Source: Halalkaliarchaeum sp. AArc-CO | Lineage (GTDB): Archaea; Halobacteriota; Halobacteria; Halobacteriales; Haloferacaceae | NCBI RefSeq assembly: GCF_024972735.1 | Contig: NZ_CP087723.1 | Span: 1,116,001-1,180,000, forward strand | Direction: 5' to 3' | Length of the DNA: 64,000 nt | In this document: positions 35,169-43,641 of the stretch, piece after piece | Layout of the letters: each line of letters starts with the position of its first letter | How positions within the stretch are numbered: position 1 is the stretch's first letter | Made by a program: the position numbers and the translations under genes | The notes under the pieces: generated by a model | The model's input: only the letters and a program-made list of their open reading frames with translations | Told to the model about the DNA's origin: nothing | Database searches by the model: none

Positions 35169-36698
35169 GTGATTCCGACGCCACGACTCACACGGCAGAC
35201 AGTCGGACTGTTCCTCGGCCCGGCATCGTTTCTCCTCCTGTACGTCGGGAACCCCTTCGGGCTTGATCCGGCGGCGACGGCTGTCCTCGCTGGAACCGCC
35301 TGGGTAGTCTTCTGGTGGGTGACAGAGGCGCTTCCGATCCCCGTGACGTCCTTGCTTCCGATTGTCCTGTTCCCGATGACTGGCGTCATGTCCGTCGGGA
35401 ACGCGACTTCCCCCTACGCCGATCCGATCGTCTTCCTGCTTTTGGGTGGGTTTCTCATCGCGCTCGCCATCGAGCGGTGGAACCTCCATCACCGCCTGTC
35501 GCTTCTGATCATCTCCGGAGTCGGGACGAGCGGAAACCGGCTGGTCCTCGGGTTCATGGGCGCGACTGCGGTGTTATCGATGTGGATATCGAACACTGCC
35601 ACCGCGATGATGATGGTGCCGATCGGCGCGGCGGTGATCGTCGAACTCACGTCGATCGGCGGCCGTCGCAAGCCACCGATCGACCGGGACGACATCGTGG
35701 ACCCGAACGATCCACACGATGTCGACGGCGAATTGCTTCACAACGTCGACATCGACCCCGAAGAGCTACCCAACACAGCGTTCGGGATCGCGTTGATGCT
35801 CGGGATCGCCTACGGCGCCTCGATCGGCGGCGCGGCGACGCTGATCGGGAGCCCGCCGAACGCCGTCCTCGCGGGCGTCGCCGCCTCCAATCTCGGGGTC
35901 GACATTGGCTTCCTCGAATGGATGCTCGTCGGGGTGCCACTCGCGACGGTCTTTCTGTTCGTCACGTGGGGGATCCTGGTGGCGCTCTTACGACCGACGA
36001 TCGACAGACAGCCCGGTCGGGAGGACGTCATCGACGAGCAGCTCGCGGAACTGGGATCGATGACTACAGGGGAGCGTCGGGTGCTTGCGGTGTTCGGGCT
36101 CGTTGCCGCCGCTTGGATTTTGCGGCCGTTTCTGCTTCAACCCACCTTTCCGATGCTCACAGACGCCGTTATCGCAATTGCCGGCGCCGTCCTCGTGTTC
36201 CTGGTTCCCGTCGACGGGAATCGACTCCTCGACTGGGAGTACACTACCCGCGTCCCGTGAGGGGTTTTGCTCCTTCTCGGCGCGGGCTTTTCGATCGCAC
36301 GCGGCTTCCAGGAGAGCGGGCTCGACGAAACCGTCGCCGACGCGATCGCCGGACTCGGGATCACCGAACTCGCTGTGATGATCCTCCTGATCGCCTCAGT
36401 CGTTGTCGCGCTCACCAACGTCACGTCGAACACCGCCACGGCCTCGCTTTTCATGCCGATCACACTGTCGATCGGGATCGCGATCGGCGTCGCACCGCTG
36501 ACGCTGATGGCGACGGCGGCGTTCGCCGCCTCCTTCGCCTTCGTGTTGCCGGTCGCGACGGCACCAAACGCGATCGTCTTCGGCAGCGGCTATCTGACGA
36601 TCCCAGAGATGGCAAAGGTCGGGCTCGCGATCACGCTTCCTGCGATCCTGGCGATCTCGGCGTTCGCGATCTGGTGGATCCCGATGGTGTGGTCGTGA
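35169..36698 (+). pseudogene. SLC13/DASS-type anion symporter, interrupted by one in-frame TGA
   Basis: The frame reads as one SLC13/DASS transporter (di/tricarboxylate or sulfate with Na+): GFLIALAIERWNLHHRLSL, the first helix-hairpin MWISNTATAMMMVPIG (around residue 137), ASIGGAATLIGSPPNAV, and after the break LTNVTSNTATASLFMP and PVATAPNAIVFGSGY, the second repeat's substrate/sodium-binding motif. A TGA at 36258-36260 interrupts it at residue 364, exactly where the family has the Trp of the I-P-W-G-V-L-L-L motif; frame and sequence continue unchanged (GVLLLLGAGFSIARGFQESG). Without the stop the protein would be about 509 aa, normal for the family. Start GTG 35169 has a TATA box ~25 nt upstream. 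The stop may be a real nonsense mutation, a strain variant or a sequencing error. The upper half alone lacks the second symmetric repeat. Confidence 0.85.
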
Positions 36699-36782
36699 GG
36701 CTGCGTCATCGCTCTCGACTGTCCCACACCGCGGCGGCCTCTACTTCGTTCCGTCACTGGAGTGGAGTATAGCTGACCCGCA

Positions 36783-37343
36783 TCAGACGCCGGCGAGGCG
36801 CGCGAGCCCGCGAACTCCGCTCGCGGCGGCGATCAAAAGTGCCACGTACGCCACATTGCCGACAGCGGCTGCCAGCAGAAACTGTCCCGACGGATACCCA
36901 CCGAGCCCGGCCGGAATGGCCATCACGCCCCGTATTCCCGGCACCAGGTTCGAGACGGCGACGGCCCAGCCGCCGTAGGCATCGAAGTAGCGCTCGACGA
37001 TGGCGAGCCGGCGATCGCCGACCCGGCGCTCGACGGTTTCTGGGATCCGATCGAGTCCCGGAACCGTCCGCCTGATCCCGAACAGTTCCGACGCGTCCTC
37101 GTCGAAGCCGCGAGCGAGCGTCCACTGTCCCAGCGTCGCCGCGACTGTGACGGCTCCCCCCAGGAGCGCAAGTTTCGGCCACGAGGGGACCGTCGCCGCG
37201 ACGTAGCCGACGAACACCAGCGGGGGTTGCAATATCTTCCCGACGAACATCCCCTCGAAGTAAAAAAGGATCACGAGCGCCGGACCGCCGACTGCGACTG
37301 CGAAGGCGAGCGCACGGCCAGCGAGGTCCAACTCCAGTGGCAC
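36783..37343 (-). CDS. DedA/VTT-family membrane protein
   Basis: 186 aa, about four to five membrane segments. YFEGMFVGKILQPPLVFVGYVA near the start matches the first re-entrant segment of DedA proteins, and RYFDAYGGWAVAVSNLVPGIRGVMAIPAGLGGYPSGQFLLAAAVGN (~117-162) matches the second with the conserved R-x-x-P-G-x-R-G-x-x-x-x-x-A-G core. Bacterial DedA members include UptA, reported as a polyprenyl-phosphate translocase; other members affect membrane composition. Starts at GTG 37343. Not in an operon with its neighbours; convergent with the SLC13-type gene. Confidence 0.9.
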   Translation of the reverse strand: MPLELDLAGRALAFAVAVGGPALVILFYFEGMFVGKILQPPLVFVGYVAATVPSWPKLALLGGAVTVAATLGQWTLARGFDEDASELFGIRRTVPGLDRIPETVERRVGDRRLAIVERYFDAYGGWAVAVSNLVPGIRGVMAIPAGLGGYPSGQFLLAAAVGNVAYVALLIAAASGVRGLARLAGV

Positions 37344-37378
37344 GGGTTACCTGCAGGCGGAGTGTCCGACGTCGTCGC

Positions 37379-38566
37379 TCATTCGTTTTCGGGACTGCTT
37401 GGATGATAGTCGGTGTCGTACTCTCCCGGCCTGTCGTCGAGACGGTCGGGGTTGATCCGTCCGGAAAGCAGCATGAAATCCAGGATCGTGAGGTTCACCA
37501 TCGCCTCCACGACCGGAACCGCACGCGGCGGCAGTGACGGATCGTGCCGGCCGACGACCTGGATTTCTTTTTCCTCCCCGGTTTCCCAGTCGGCGGTTCG
37601 CTGCGTTTTGGGGATCGACGTGGGTGCGTGTAGCGTCACCTCGCCGGTGATCGGTTGGCCGGTTGTGATCCCGCCCTGCAGGCCCCCGTGATCGTTGCCG
37701 ACCGGCACCGGGTCGCCCTCTTCGCTTACGATCTCGGGATGTGATTCCCCGTCGTCGAACGTCCAGTCGTCGTTCCGTTCGGAACCGGTGACTGACGCCG
37801 CCTCCCGTCCCAGCCCGAACTCGAAGGCGGTCGTGGCCGGAACCGACAGCAGTGCCTGTCCCAGCCGTGCGGGGAAGCCGTCGAACCGCGGGGCGCCCAG
37901 CCCGCGAGGCACCCCGCGTGCTTCGAACTGGACGGCGCCACCGATCGAGTCACCCTCCTTCTGGTACTGTTCGATCGCCTCGCGCATCCGGGCTGCCGTC
38001 TCGGGGTCGGCACAGCGGACCTCGTTTTCCTCGCTGTGTTCCAGCAGCTGTTCGAAGCTCACGTCGGGCGCCTCGATGTCGCCGATTCGGTTGACGTGAG
38101 CTTTCACCCGAACATCGTACTCGCTCTGTTCGAGGACCGCCTCTGCGACGGCGCCAGCGGCGACCCAGTTTACGGTTTCGCGTGCCGAGGACCGACCGCC
38201 GCCGCCCCAGTTTCGGCTGCCGAACTTTGCCGAGTACGTGTAGTCACCGTGGGAGGGACGTGGTGCCGTCACGTACGGCTCGTACTTGCCCGATCGGGCG
38301 TCCTTGTTCTGGATCACCATCCCGATCGGTGTGCCGGTGGTGTAGCCGTCCTGGAGCCCGGAGTTGATGACGACCTCGTCGGGCTCCCCTCTGGAGGTGG
38401 TGATCATCGACTGACCGGGTTTTCGCCGGTCGAGTTCCCGCTGGATGCGCTGTTCGTCGAGTTCGACGCCGGCGGGACAGCCCGAGACGGTGACGCCCAT
38501 CGCCGGTCCGTGGCTCTCGCCGTATGTAGTGACCTGGAACAGTCGGCCGAACCGATTTCCGTTCAT
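37379..38566 (-). CDS. aroC: Chorismate synthase
   Basis: 395 aa. Catalyses the last shikimate step (EPSP to chorismate, using reduced FMN). Visible signatures are GRLFQVTTYGESHGPAMGVTVSGCPAG (residues ~6-32), the FMN-binding GRSSARETVNWVAAGAVAEAVL (~126-147) and GNDHGGLQGGITTGQPI near residue 300. ATG 38566 is chosen because the family begins M-x-G-N-x-F-G; the frame is open to 38662. It follows aroA on the same strand, with about 190 bp between, so the two shikimate genes may or may not share a transcript. Confidence 0.97.
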   Translation of the reverse strand: MNGNRFGRLFQVTTYGESHGPAMGVTVSGCPAGVELDEQRIQRELDRRKPGQSMITTSRGEPDEVVINSGLQDGYTTGTPIGMVIQNKDARSGKYEPYVTAPRPSHGDYTYSAKFGSRNWGGGGRSSARETVNWVAAGAVAEAVLEQSEYDVRVKAHVNRIGDIEAPDVSFEQLLEHSEENEVRCADPETAARMREAIEQYQKEGDSIGGAVQFEARGVPRGLGAPRFDGFPARLGQALLSVPATTAFEFGLGREAASVTGSERNDDWTFDDGESHPEIVSEEGDPVPVGNDHGGLQGGITTGQPITGEVTLHAPTSIPKTQRTADWETGEEKEIQVVGRHDPSLPPRAVPVVEAMVNLTILDFMLLSGRINPDRLDDRPGEYDTDYHPSSPENE

Positions 38567-38639
38567 TACCTCTTGTGGGGGCCCCCGGGTTAAATGCGTT
38601 TGACCTCGAGCGTTTTCTGCCTCGCGTGAACTCGCTTCG

Positions 38640-38672
38640 CTCGTCGACCACTCGTCGACCACTCGTCGACCA
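38640..38672. repeat. 11-bp tandem repeat, three copies
   Basis: ctcgtcgacca is repeated three times without interruption at 38640-38650, 38651-38661 and 38662-38672. It lies in the gap between aroA (upstream) and aroC (downstream) on the minus strand, where the aroC promoter is expected. Each copy contains the GTCGAC palindrome. Confidence 0.75.
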
Positions 38673-38758
38673 CTTCGAAAAACTCGGTCGATAAGCCCGG
38701 TGGCTCGTCCCTTCGATTACTCGTCGTTCGAGGAGTTCGACGGGATCCCCCGAGCGCA

Positions 38759-40102
38759 TCACTTCGAACGTTCCACCGACGCGCCCAGATCGTACAGCGC
38801 ATCGAAGAACCCCGGGAACGAGACGTCGACGTGTTCGGCCCCTCGGACGGTGGTCGTCCCTTCTGCCACGAGCCCGGCGACAGCAAGCGCCATCACGAGC
38901 CGGTGGTCGCCGCGTCCGTCGACGGTCGCACTCGATAGCTCGCTTTCGCCGCCGGCGATCGTCAGAACGTCGGGCTCTTCAGTTACCTCCGCACCGAGTT
39001 TCTCCAGCTCTTCGGCCATCGCCGTCACCCGGTCGGTCTCCTTGTACCGGACGTGTTCGCAGTTTTCGATCCGGGTTTCCCCGTTTGCGACGGCCCCCAG
39101 CGTCGCGATCGTCGGCAGCAGATCCGGGGTGTCGCCGACGTCGACCGTCACGCCCGACAGCGGGGATCGCTCGACCCGGACGTGGCCGTTGTCTCGGTCC
39201 CACTCGATCGTCGCCCCCATCCGATCGAGCACGTCGACGATCGCGGCGTCACCCTGTGCGCTCGGGTGCGCGCCGGCGACCAGAACCGCTTCGCCCTGCT
39301 CGGCCGCGACTGAACCGGCTGCGAGGAGATACGACATCGACGAGAAGTCGCCCGGAACCGAGTACTCGCCGTCCGTCGGTTCGTAGGACTGTCCACCCGG
39401 AACCTGGAACCCGTCTGCGCCCGCACTCGCGATGTCGCCGTCCTCGATACCTCCGATCACGTTCACTGACACACCGAACGCGTCGAGCACGTCGAGGGTG
39501 ATGTCGACGTACGGCGCCGACTTCAGCTCGGTTGTCAGTTCGATGTCGACCCCTTCCTCGGTCACCGCTCCGGCCATCAAAAGCGCAGTGACGTACTGCG
39601 AGGAGACGTCACCCGGGATCGACACCGCGCCGCCGTCGGTCGGCCCGAACACGACCAGCGGTGCCTGTCCGTTCCTCCGGGTGCTCTCGGCTCTCGCTTC
39701 CAGCTGTTCGAGGGCGTCGAGCAGCGGACCCTGGGGGCGCGATCGGAGTGAGGCGTCCCCGGTTAGAACTGTACCGCCGTCGGCGAGGCCGGCTGTCGCC
39801 GTCGTCAACCGCATCGTCGTCCCCGAGTTCGCACAGTCGATGACATCCGACGGCACGTCAGGTCGGCTGCCGAAACCGTCCACGTCGAGTGTCCCGTCTT
39901 CCCTTCGGGACGCGCGATCGACTGTGCCGCCGTACCGCTCGACAGCGCGAGCCGTGGCTTTCGTGTCGGCGCTCCACAGTGGGTTTCGAACCAGTGCGCC
40001 GGCGCTGTACCCGGCCGCGAGGATCGCCCGGTGGGTGTAGCTCTTGGACGGCGGGGCGCGTACCCGTCCGGAGACGGTCGACTGGGTGACGTGTGCGTCC
40101 AT
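38759..40102 (-). CDS. aroA: 3-phosphoshikimate 1-carboxyvinyltransferase (EPSP synthase)
   Basis: 447 aa. It joins shikimate-3-phosphate and PEP to make EPSP. The N-terminal [20 protein letters not shown] (residues ~15-34) and [16 protein letters not shown] (~87-102) are the two substrate-binding signatures, and [21 protein letters not shown] occurs near 350. The two similar domains of the family are evident. ATG 40102 ([14 protein letters not shown]) is preferred to in-frame starts further upstream to 40309. The protein is very acidic overall. Confidence 0.97.
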   Translation of the reverse strand: MDAHVTQSTVSGRVRAPPSKSYTHRAILAAGYSAGALVRNPLWSADTKATARAVERYGGTVDRASRREDGTLDVDGFGSRPDVPSDVIDCANSGTTMRLTTATAGLADGGTVLTGDASLRSRPQGPLLDALEQLEARAESTRRNGQAPLVVFGPTDGGAVSIPGDVSSQYVTALLMAGAVTEEGVDIELTTELKSAPYVDITLDVLDAFGVSVNVIGGIEDGDIASAGADGFQVPGGQSYEPTDGEYSVPGDFSSMSYLLAAGSVAAEQGEAVLVAGAHPSAQGDAAIVDVLDRMGATIEWDRDNGHVRVERSPLSGVTVDVGDTPDLLPTIATLGAVANGETRIENCEHVRYKETDRVTAMAEELEKLGAEVTEEPDVLTIAGGESELSSATVDGRGDHRLVMALAVAGLVAEGTTTVRGAEHVDVSFPGFFDALYDLGASVERSK

Positions 40103-40262
40103 GTCGCTATTCTCCACCGGACGGAGGAAAGGGGTTCCGGCCGCGGCCAGGTTTCCGATCCGATGCGTGAAGGCTCTTCGATCCGATGCGTGCAGTCTCT
40201 TCGATTCGATGCTCGTTTCGTTCGTCCCCGGGCTATTTGCTGGAACGACAGGTACCGTTTGT

Positions 40263-40733
40263 ATGGTACAGACTGTCCTGGTCCCGATAGAAGGGGCACC
40301 CCTCTCCATGAAAGCACTCGAGGTCGCGCTGACGGACTATCCCGAGGCCGATATCGTCTTCTGCCACGTTATGGACCCGATCGGATCGGGACTCAGTCTC
40401 ATCGACGTCATGAGGCCGACGTTCGACGACGGAGCGCCGCCAGGATCTGTCTCGCCCGAGTACTGGCGCGAGTGGCACGAGAAAGCCACGTCGAAGGCCG
40501 AGACGGTCTTCGAGGAGGCACGAAACATCGCCGGCGATCACGGCGAACGCGTCGAAACCGTTCTGGAGTTCGGTGATCCGGACGAAGTAATCCTCGAATA
40601 CGCCGAGGAAAACGACGTCGACCGTATCGTCATGGGGAGTCACTGTCGCTCGGGTGCAGAGCGGTTCCTCGTCGGAAGCGTCGCTAAGAGGGTGGTTAGG
40701 CGTGCACCAGTACCCGTTGTGATCGTGAAATAG
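40263..40733 (+). CDS. UspA-type universal stress protein
   Basis: 156 aa. [23 protein letters not shown] begins the Usp fold and [38 protein letters not shown] ends it; the G-2x-G-9x-G-S type ATP-binding motif is present in modified form ([16 protein letters not shown], residues ~121-136), so it probably binds ATP. The role is unknown; usp genes are common in haloarchaea. ATG 40263 is chosen by family alignment; the frame is open back to 40044. It is convergent with the P-type ATPase gene, 15 bp between stops. Confidence 0.92.
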   Translation: MVQTVLVPIEGAPLSMKALEVALTDYPEADIVFCHVMDPIGSGLSLIDVMRPTFDDGAPPGSVSPEYWREWHEKATSKAETVFEEARNIAGDHGERVETVLEFGDPDEVILEYAEENDVDRIVMGSHCRSGAERFLVGSVAKRVVRRAPVPVVIVK

Positions 40734-40748
40734 TGCGAGCCACCAGTG

Positions 40749-43565
40749 TCAGTACTGCTCGAACAAGCGATCCTGGATTTTCACAAATATCGCCATGATC
40801 AGCGCGAACAGGACAGTAACAATAGCGATCTGGGCCCAGTGGACGAGGCCGAGCGGCGCAACACCGAACAGGAACTGGCCGACGGACGTGTAAAGCACTA
40901 ACAATTGCAACGCGATTGCGACGCCTACCGCGGCCACGAGCCAGCGATTCGAAAGGATTCCGAGCCCGTACCGGTATCTGATTGCCTGTATGCGTACGAT
41001 TTCGAAGACAACCAGCCCGGTGAACACCATTGTCTGGGCGAGTTCTCGTCCGGGATCGTACGTCGGGCTCCATCCGAAGAGGGCGTCAGTTACGTCGTAT
41101 CCAGGGATCAACTCGCCGTAGAAGTTGAGCGTGAAGAGCGGAAGCAGACAGATCGTCATGAATATCGCTATTCCGACGATGGAGGTGACGATTCTGTCTG
41201 TGATGACGCCTTCGTCCCGCGGTCGCGGATCGCGATCCATGATGTCTTTTGCCGCCGGATCAATCCCGATCGAGAGTGCAGGAATACCGTCCGTAACGAC
41301 GTTGATCCAGAGGATCTGGATCGGTGTTATAACGAGTCCGAGTCCCAGCATCGATCCGGTGAATACCATCGTCACCTCGCCGCCGTTACCGGAAAGGAGG
41401 TAGTTTACGAATTTGCGGACGTTGTCGAAGATGCGTCGTCCCCCTTTTACCGCATCCCGGATCGTCGCGAAATTGTCGTCGAGAAGGACGATGTCGGAAG
41501 CCTGCTCGGTAACGTCCGTGCCGCGACGGCCCATCGCGATGCCGACGTCGGCGTTTTTTACCGCTGGCGCGTCGTTGACACCGTCCCCGGTCATCGCGAC
41601 GGTGTGTCCCTTCGCCTGGAGCGTCTGGAGGATTCGAGTCTTGTGCTCGGGCGAGGTTCGCGCGAAAATATCCACTTCTGCTACGACCTCGGCGAGTTCC
41701 TCGTCGCTCATATCATCGAGTTCGGGGCCGGTAACGACACGTGTCGGGCGCAATCCGATTTCCTCTCCGACGGCTCGAGCGGTGACTGCGTTGTCACCGG
41801 TGACCATCACCACGTCGATCCCGGCGTCGAGACATCCCGCGATCGCCTCCGGGACCTCGGGTCGGGGTGGATCGAGCATTCCCTGTAATCCCAGAAATAC
41901 CATCTCCTGCTCGAGGTCTTCGTCCGGTGACTCGATCTGTGACTCCGGGAGGTCGGTTCGGAAGGCAAAGCCCATGACGCGCAATGCGTCTTCTGCGAAC
42001 GCTTCGGTCCGGGTCTCGATCGCTGCTCGACGGTCAGCCGTCAACTCGGTCACTTCACCATCGACGAGTTCGCGGTCGCAGCGCTCGAGAACGGTTTCCG
42101 GAGCTCCCTTCATGTAGGCGGCGGTCTCGCCGTTTGGCGTTCGGTGGACAGTCGTCATGCGCTTGCGGTCGGAGGTGAACTCGATCTCGCCGATTCTGGG
42201 GTACCTAGCGGCGAGATCTTCGTGGTCGAACCCGGCTTTCTGGGCGGCCACGAACAGCGCTATCTCGGTGGGATCCCCGAGATACGTTCTGCCATCCCGA
42301 CTGTTGGACGCCTCGGTTTCGGGCTCACGTCTGCCTTCAGCACCTCGTTCGCGGGTGCCGATATCGACATTGTTACACAACATGCCACAGCGCAACACTT
42401 CAGCAACGCGACCGGTTTCTACCGGTTCACCCTCCTTTCGAAACTCACCGTCGGTGTCGTAGCCGGTTCCAGTCACCTCGAACACCTGTCGATCGGCGAC
42501 GATCCGCTGTACTGTCATCTCCTCTTCGGTGAGTGTCCCCGTCTTGTCAGTACAGATGACGTCAACCGATCCCAGCGCCTCGACGATCGGCAGTCGTCGG
42601 ACGAGCGCGTTCTGATCTGCCATCCGGCGCGCCCCGAGTGCGAGCGAGAGTGTCACGACTGCTGGGAGACCCTCGGGAACAGCTGAAACGGCGATCCCAA
42701 CCGCCGTCAGGAACACCTGCAGTGGTTCCGTTTCGCCGACAGAGATCTCGACGAGCGCGATCACGGCGACTGCGCCGATGACGCCGAGCGCGATGATTTT
42801 CCCGAGGCGATCCATCTCGGCCTGGAACGGTGTTGCTCGTTCCTCGGCCTCCTCGAGCGCGGTCGCGATCTGCCCAATTTCGGACTCCGGACCGGTTTCG
42901 ACAACGATCGCCGTCCCCGAGCCCCGTTCGACGACCGTGTCCTTGTACAGCATGTTCTTGCGTTCGGCCAGCGAGATCTCTTCCTCGACGGTACCGACCT
43001 CCTTCGAGACGCCGACGCTCTCGCCAGTCAGTGCGCTCTCGTCGACCCGGAGGTTGGACTCCTCGACGATCCGGGCATCGGCAGGAACGACGTCACCCGA
43101 CTCGACGAAGATAACGTCTCCCGGCACGACTGTCCTGGCGTCTATTTCCCGTTTCTCTCCGTCACGTCGGACGATCGCGGCTCTTGTCGCCATTTCTGCG
43201 AGCGCTTGAATGCTCTGTTCGGCGCGATAGTCCTGAACGAATCCGAACAACGTGATGAAGATCACGATCGTAGCAATGACGCCAGCGTCGATCGTGTGTC
43301 CGACACCGGCCATCACGAACGCGGCGACGATCAAGACCCATATCAATGCCGAGGTGTACTGCTCGATGAGGATACGAAATGGGGAGATCCCCTCCTCGGC
43401 CACGATCTCGTTTGGACCCTCTTGCTCGAGACGAGTCCGAGCCTCAGCTTTCGACAACCCCTGATCCGATGTCTCGAGCGTCTCGTAGATTGAATCGATT
43501 GATCGCGAGTGCCAGTTACTGGTCGACTTTCGGCGGGATTGTTCGTCTCTCGAAGGCCCTGACAC
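40749..43565 (-). CDS. P2-type cation-transporting ATPase (calcium-pump like)
   Basis: 938 aa. The phosphorylation motif CTDKTGTLTEEE has its Asp at 340; TGES at 180-183 is in the actuator domain, PEGL (297-300) is the M4 ion-binding motif of P2A/P2B pumps, and GDGVNDAPAVKNADVGIAMG is the hinge region. About ten membrane helices with the usual 2+2+6 layout. The M4 motif and general resemblance to SERCA/PMR1-type pumps point to Ca2+, Mn2+ or Na+/K+-like export; substrate is inferred. Start is GTG 43565, with a polar N-terminal tail. Convergent with the uspA-type gene; rad50 ends 76 bp upstream. Confidence 0.93.
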   Translation of the reverse strand: MSGPSRDEQSRRKSTSNWHSRSIDSIYETLETSDQGLSKAEARTRLEQEGPNEIVAEEGISPFRILIEQYTSALIWVLIVAAFVMAGVGHTIDAGVIATIVIFITLFGFVQDYRAEQSIQALAEMATRAAIVRRDGEKREIDARTVVPGDVIFVESGDVVPADARIVEESNLRVDESALTGESVGVSKEVGTVEEEISLAERKNMLYKDTVVERGSGTAIVVETGPESEIGQIATALEEAEERATPFQAEMDRLGKIIALGVIGAVAVIALVEISVGETEPLQVFLTAVGIAVSAVPEGLPAVVTLSLALGARRMADQNALVRRLPIVEALGSVDVICTDKTGTLTEEEMTVQRIVADRQVFEVTGTGYDTDGEFRKEGEPVETGRVAEVLRCGMLCNNVDIGTRERGAEGRREPETEASNSRDGRTYLGDPTEIALFVAAQKAGFDHEDLAARYPRIGEIEFTSDRKRMTTVHRTPNGETAAYMKGAPETVLERCDRELVDGEVTELTADRRAAIETRTEAFAEDALRVMGFAFRTDLPESQIESPDEDLEQEMVFLGLQGMLDPPRPEVPEAIAGCLDAGIDVVMVTGDNAVTARAVGEEIGLRPTRVVTGPELDDMSDEELAEVVAEVDIFARTSPEHKTRILQTLQAKGHTVAMTGDGVNDAPAVKNADVGIAMGRRGTDVTEQASDIVLLDDNFATIRDAVKGGRRIFDNVRKFVNYLLSGNGGEVTMVFTGSMLGLGLVITPIQILWINVVTDGIPALSIGIDPAAKDIMDRDPRPRDEGVITDRIVTSIVGIAIFMTICLLPLFTLNFYGELIPGYDVTDALFGWSPTYDPGRELAQTMVFTGLVVFEIVRIQAIRYRYGLGILSNRWLVAAVGVAIALQLLVLYTSVGQFLFGVAPLGLVHWAQIAIVTVLFALIMAIFVKIQDRLFEQY

Positions 43566-43641
43566 GTCTGTATACTCAATGGCGGACTGCTTGTATTCGA
43601 CCGGAATTTTCGCAAACTGGGAACGTCCTGAGAGCTCTCGA

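Noticed and set aside
36258-36260. TGA read as selenocysteine or other recoding in the transporter
   Set aside because: The conserved residue is Trp, not Cys; selenocysteine is not known in haloarchaea and no insertion element was seen, so a mutation or error is more likely.
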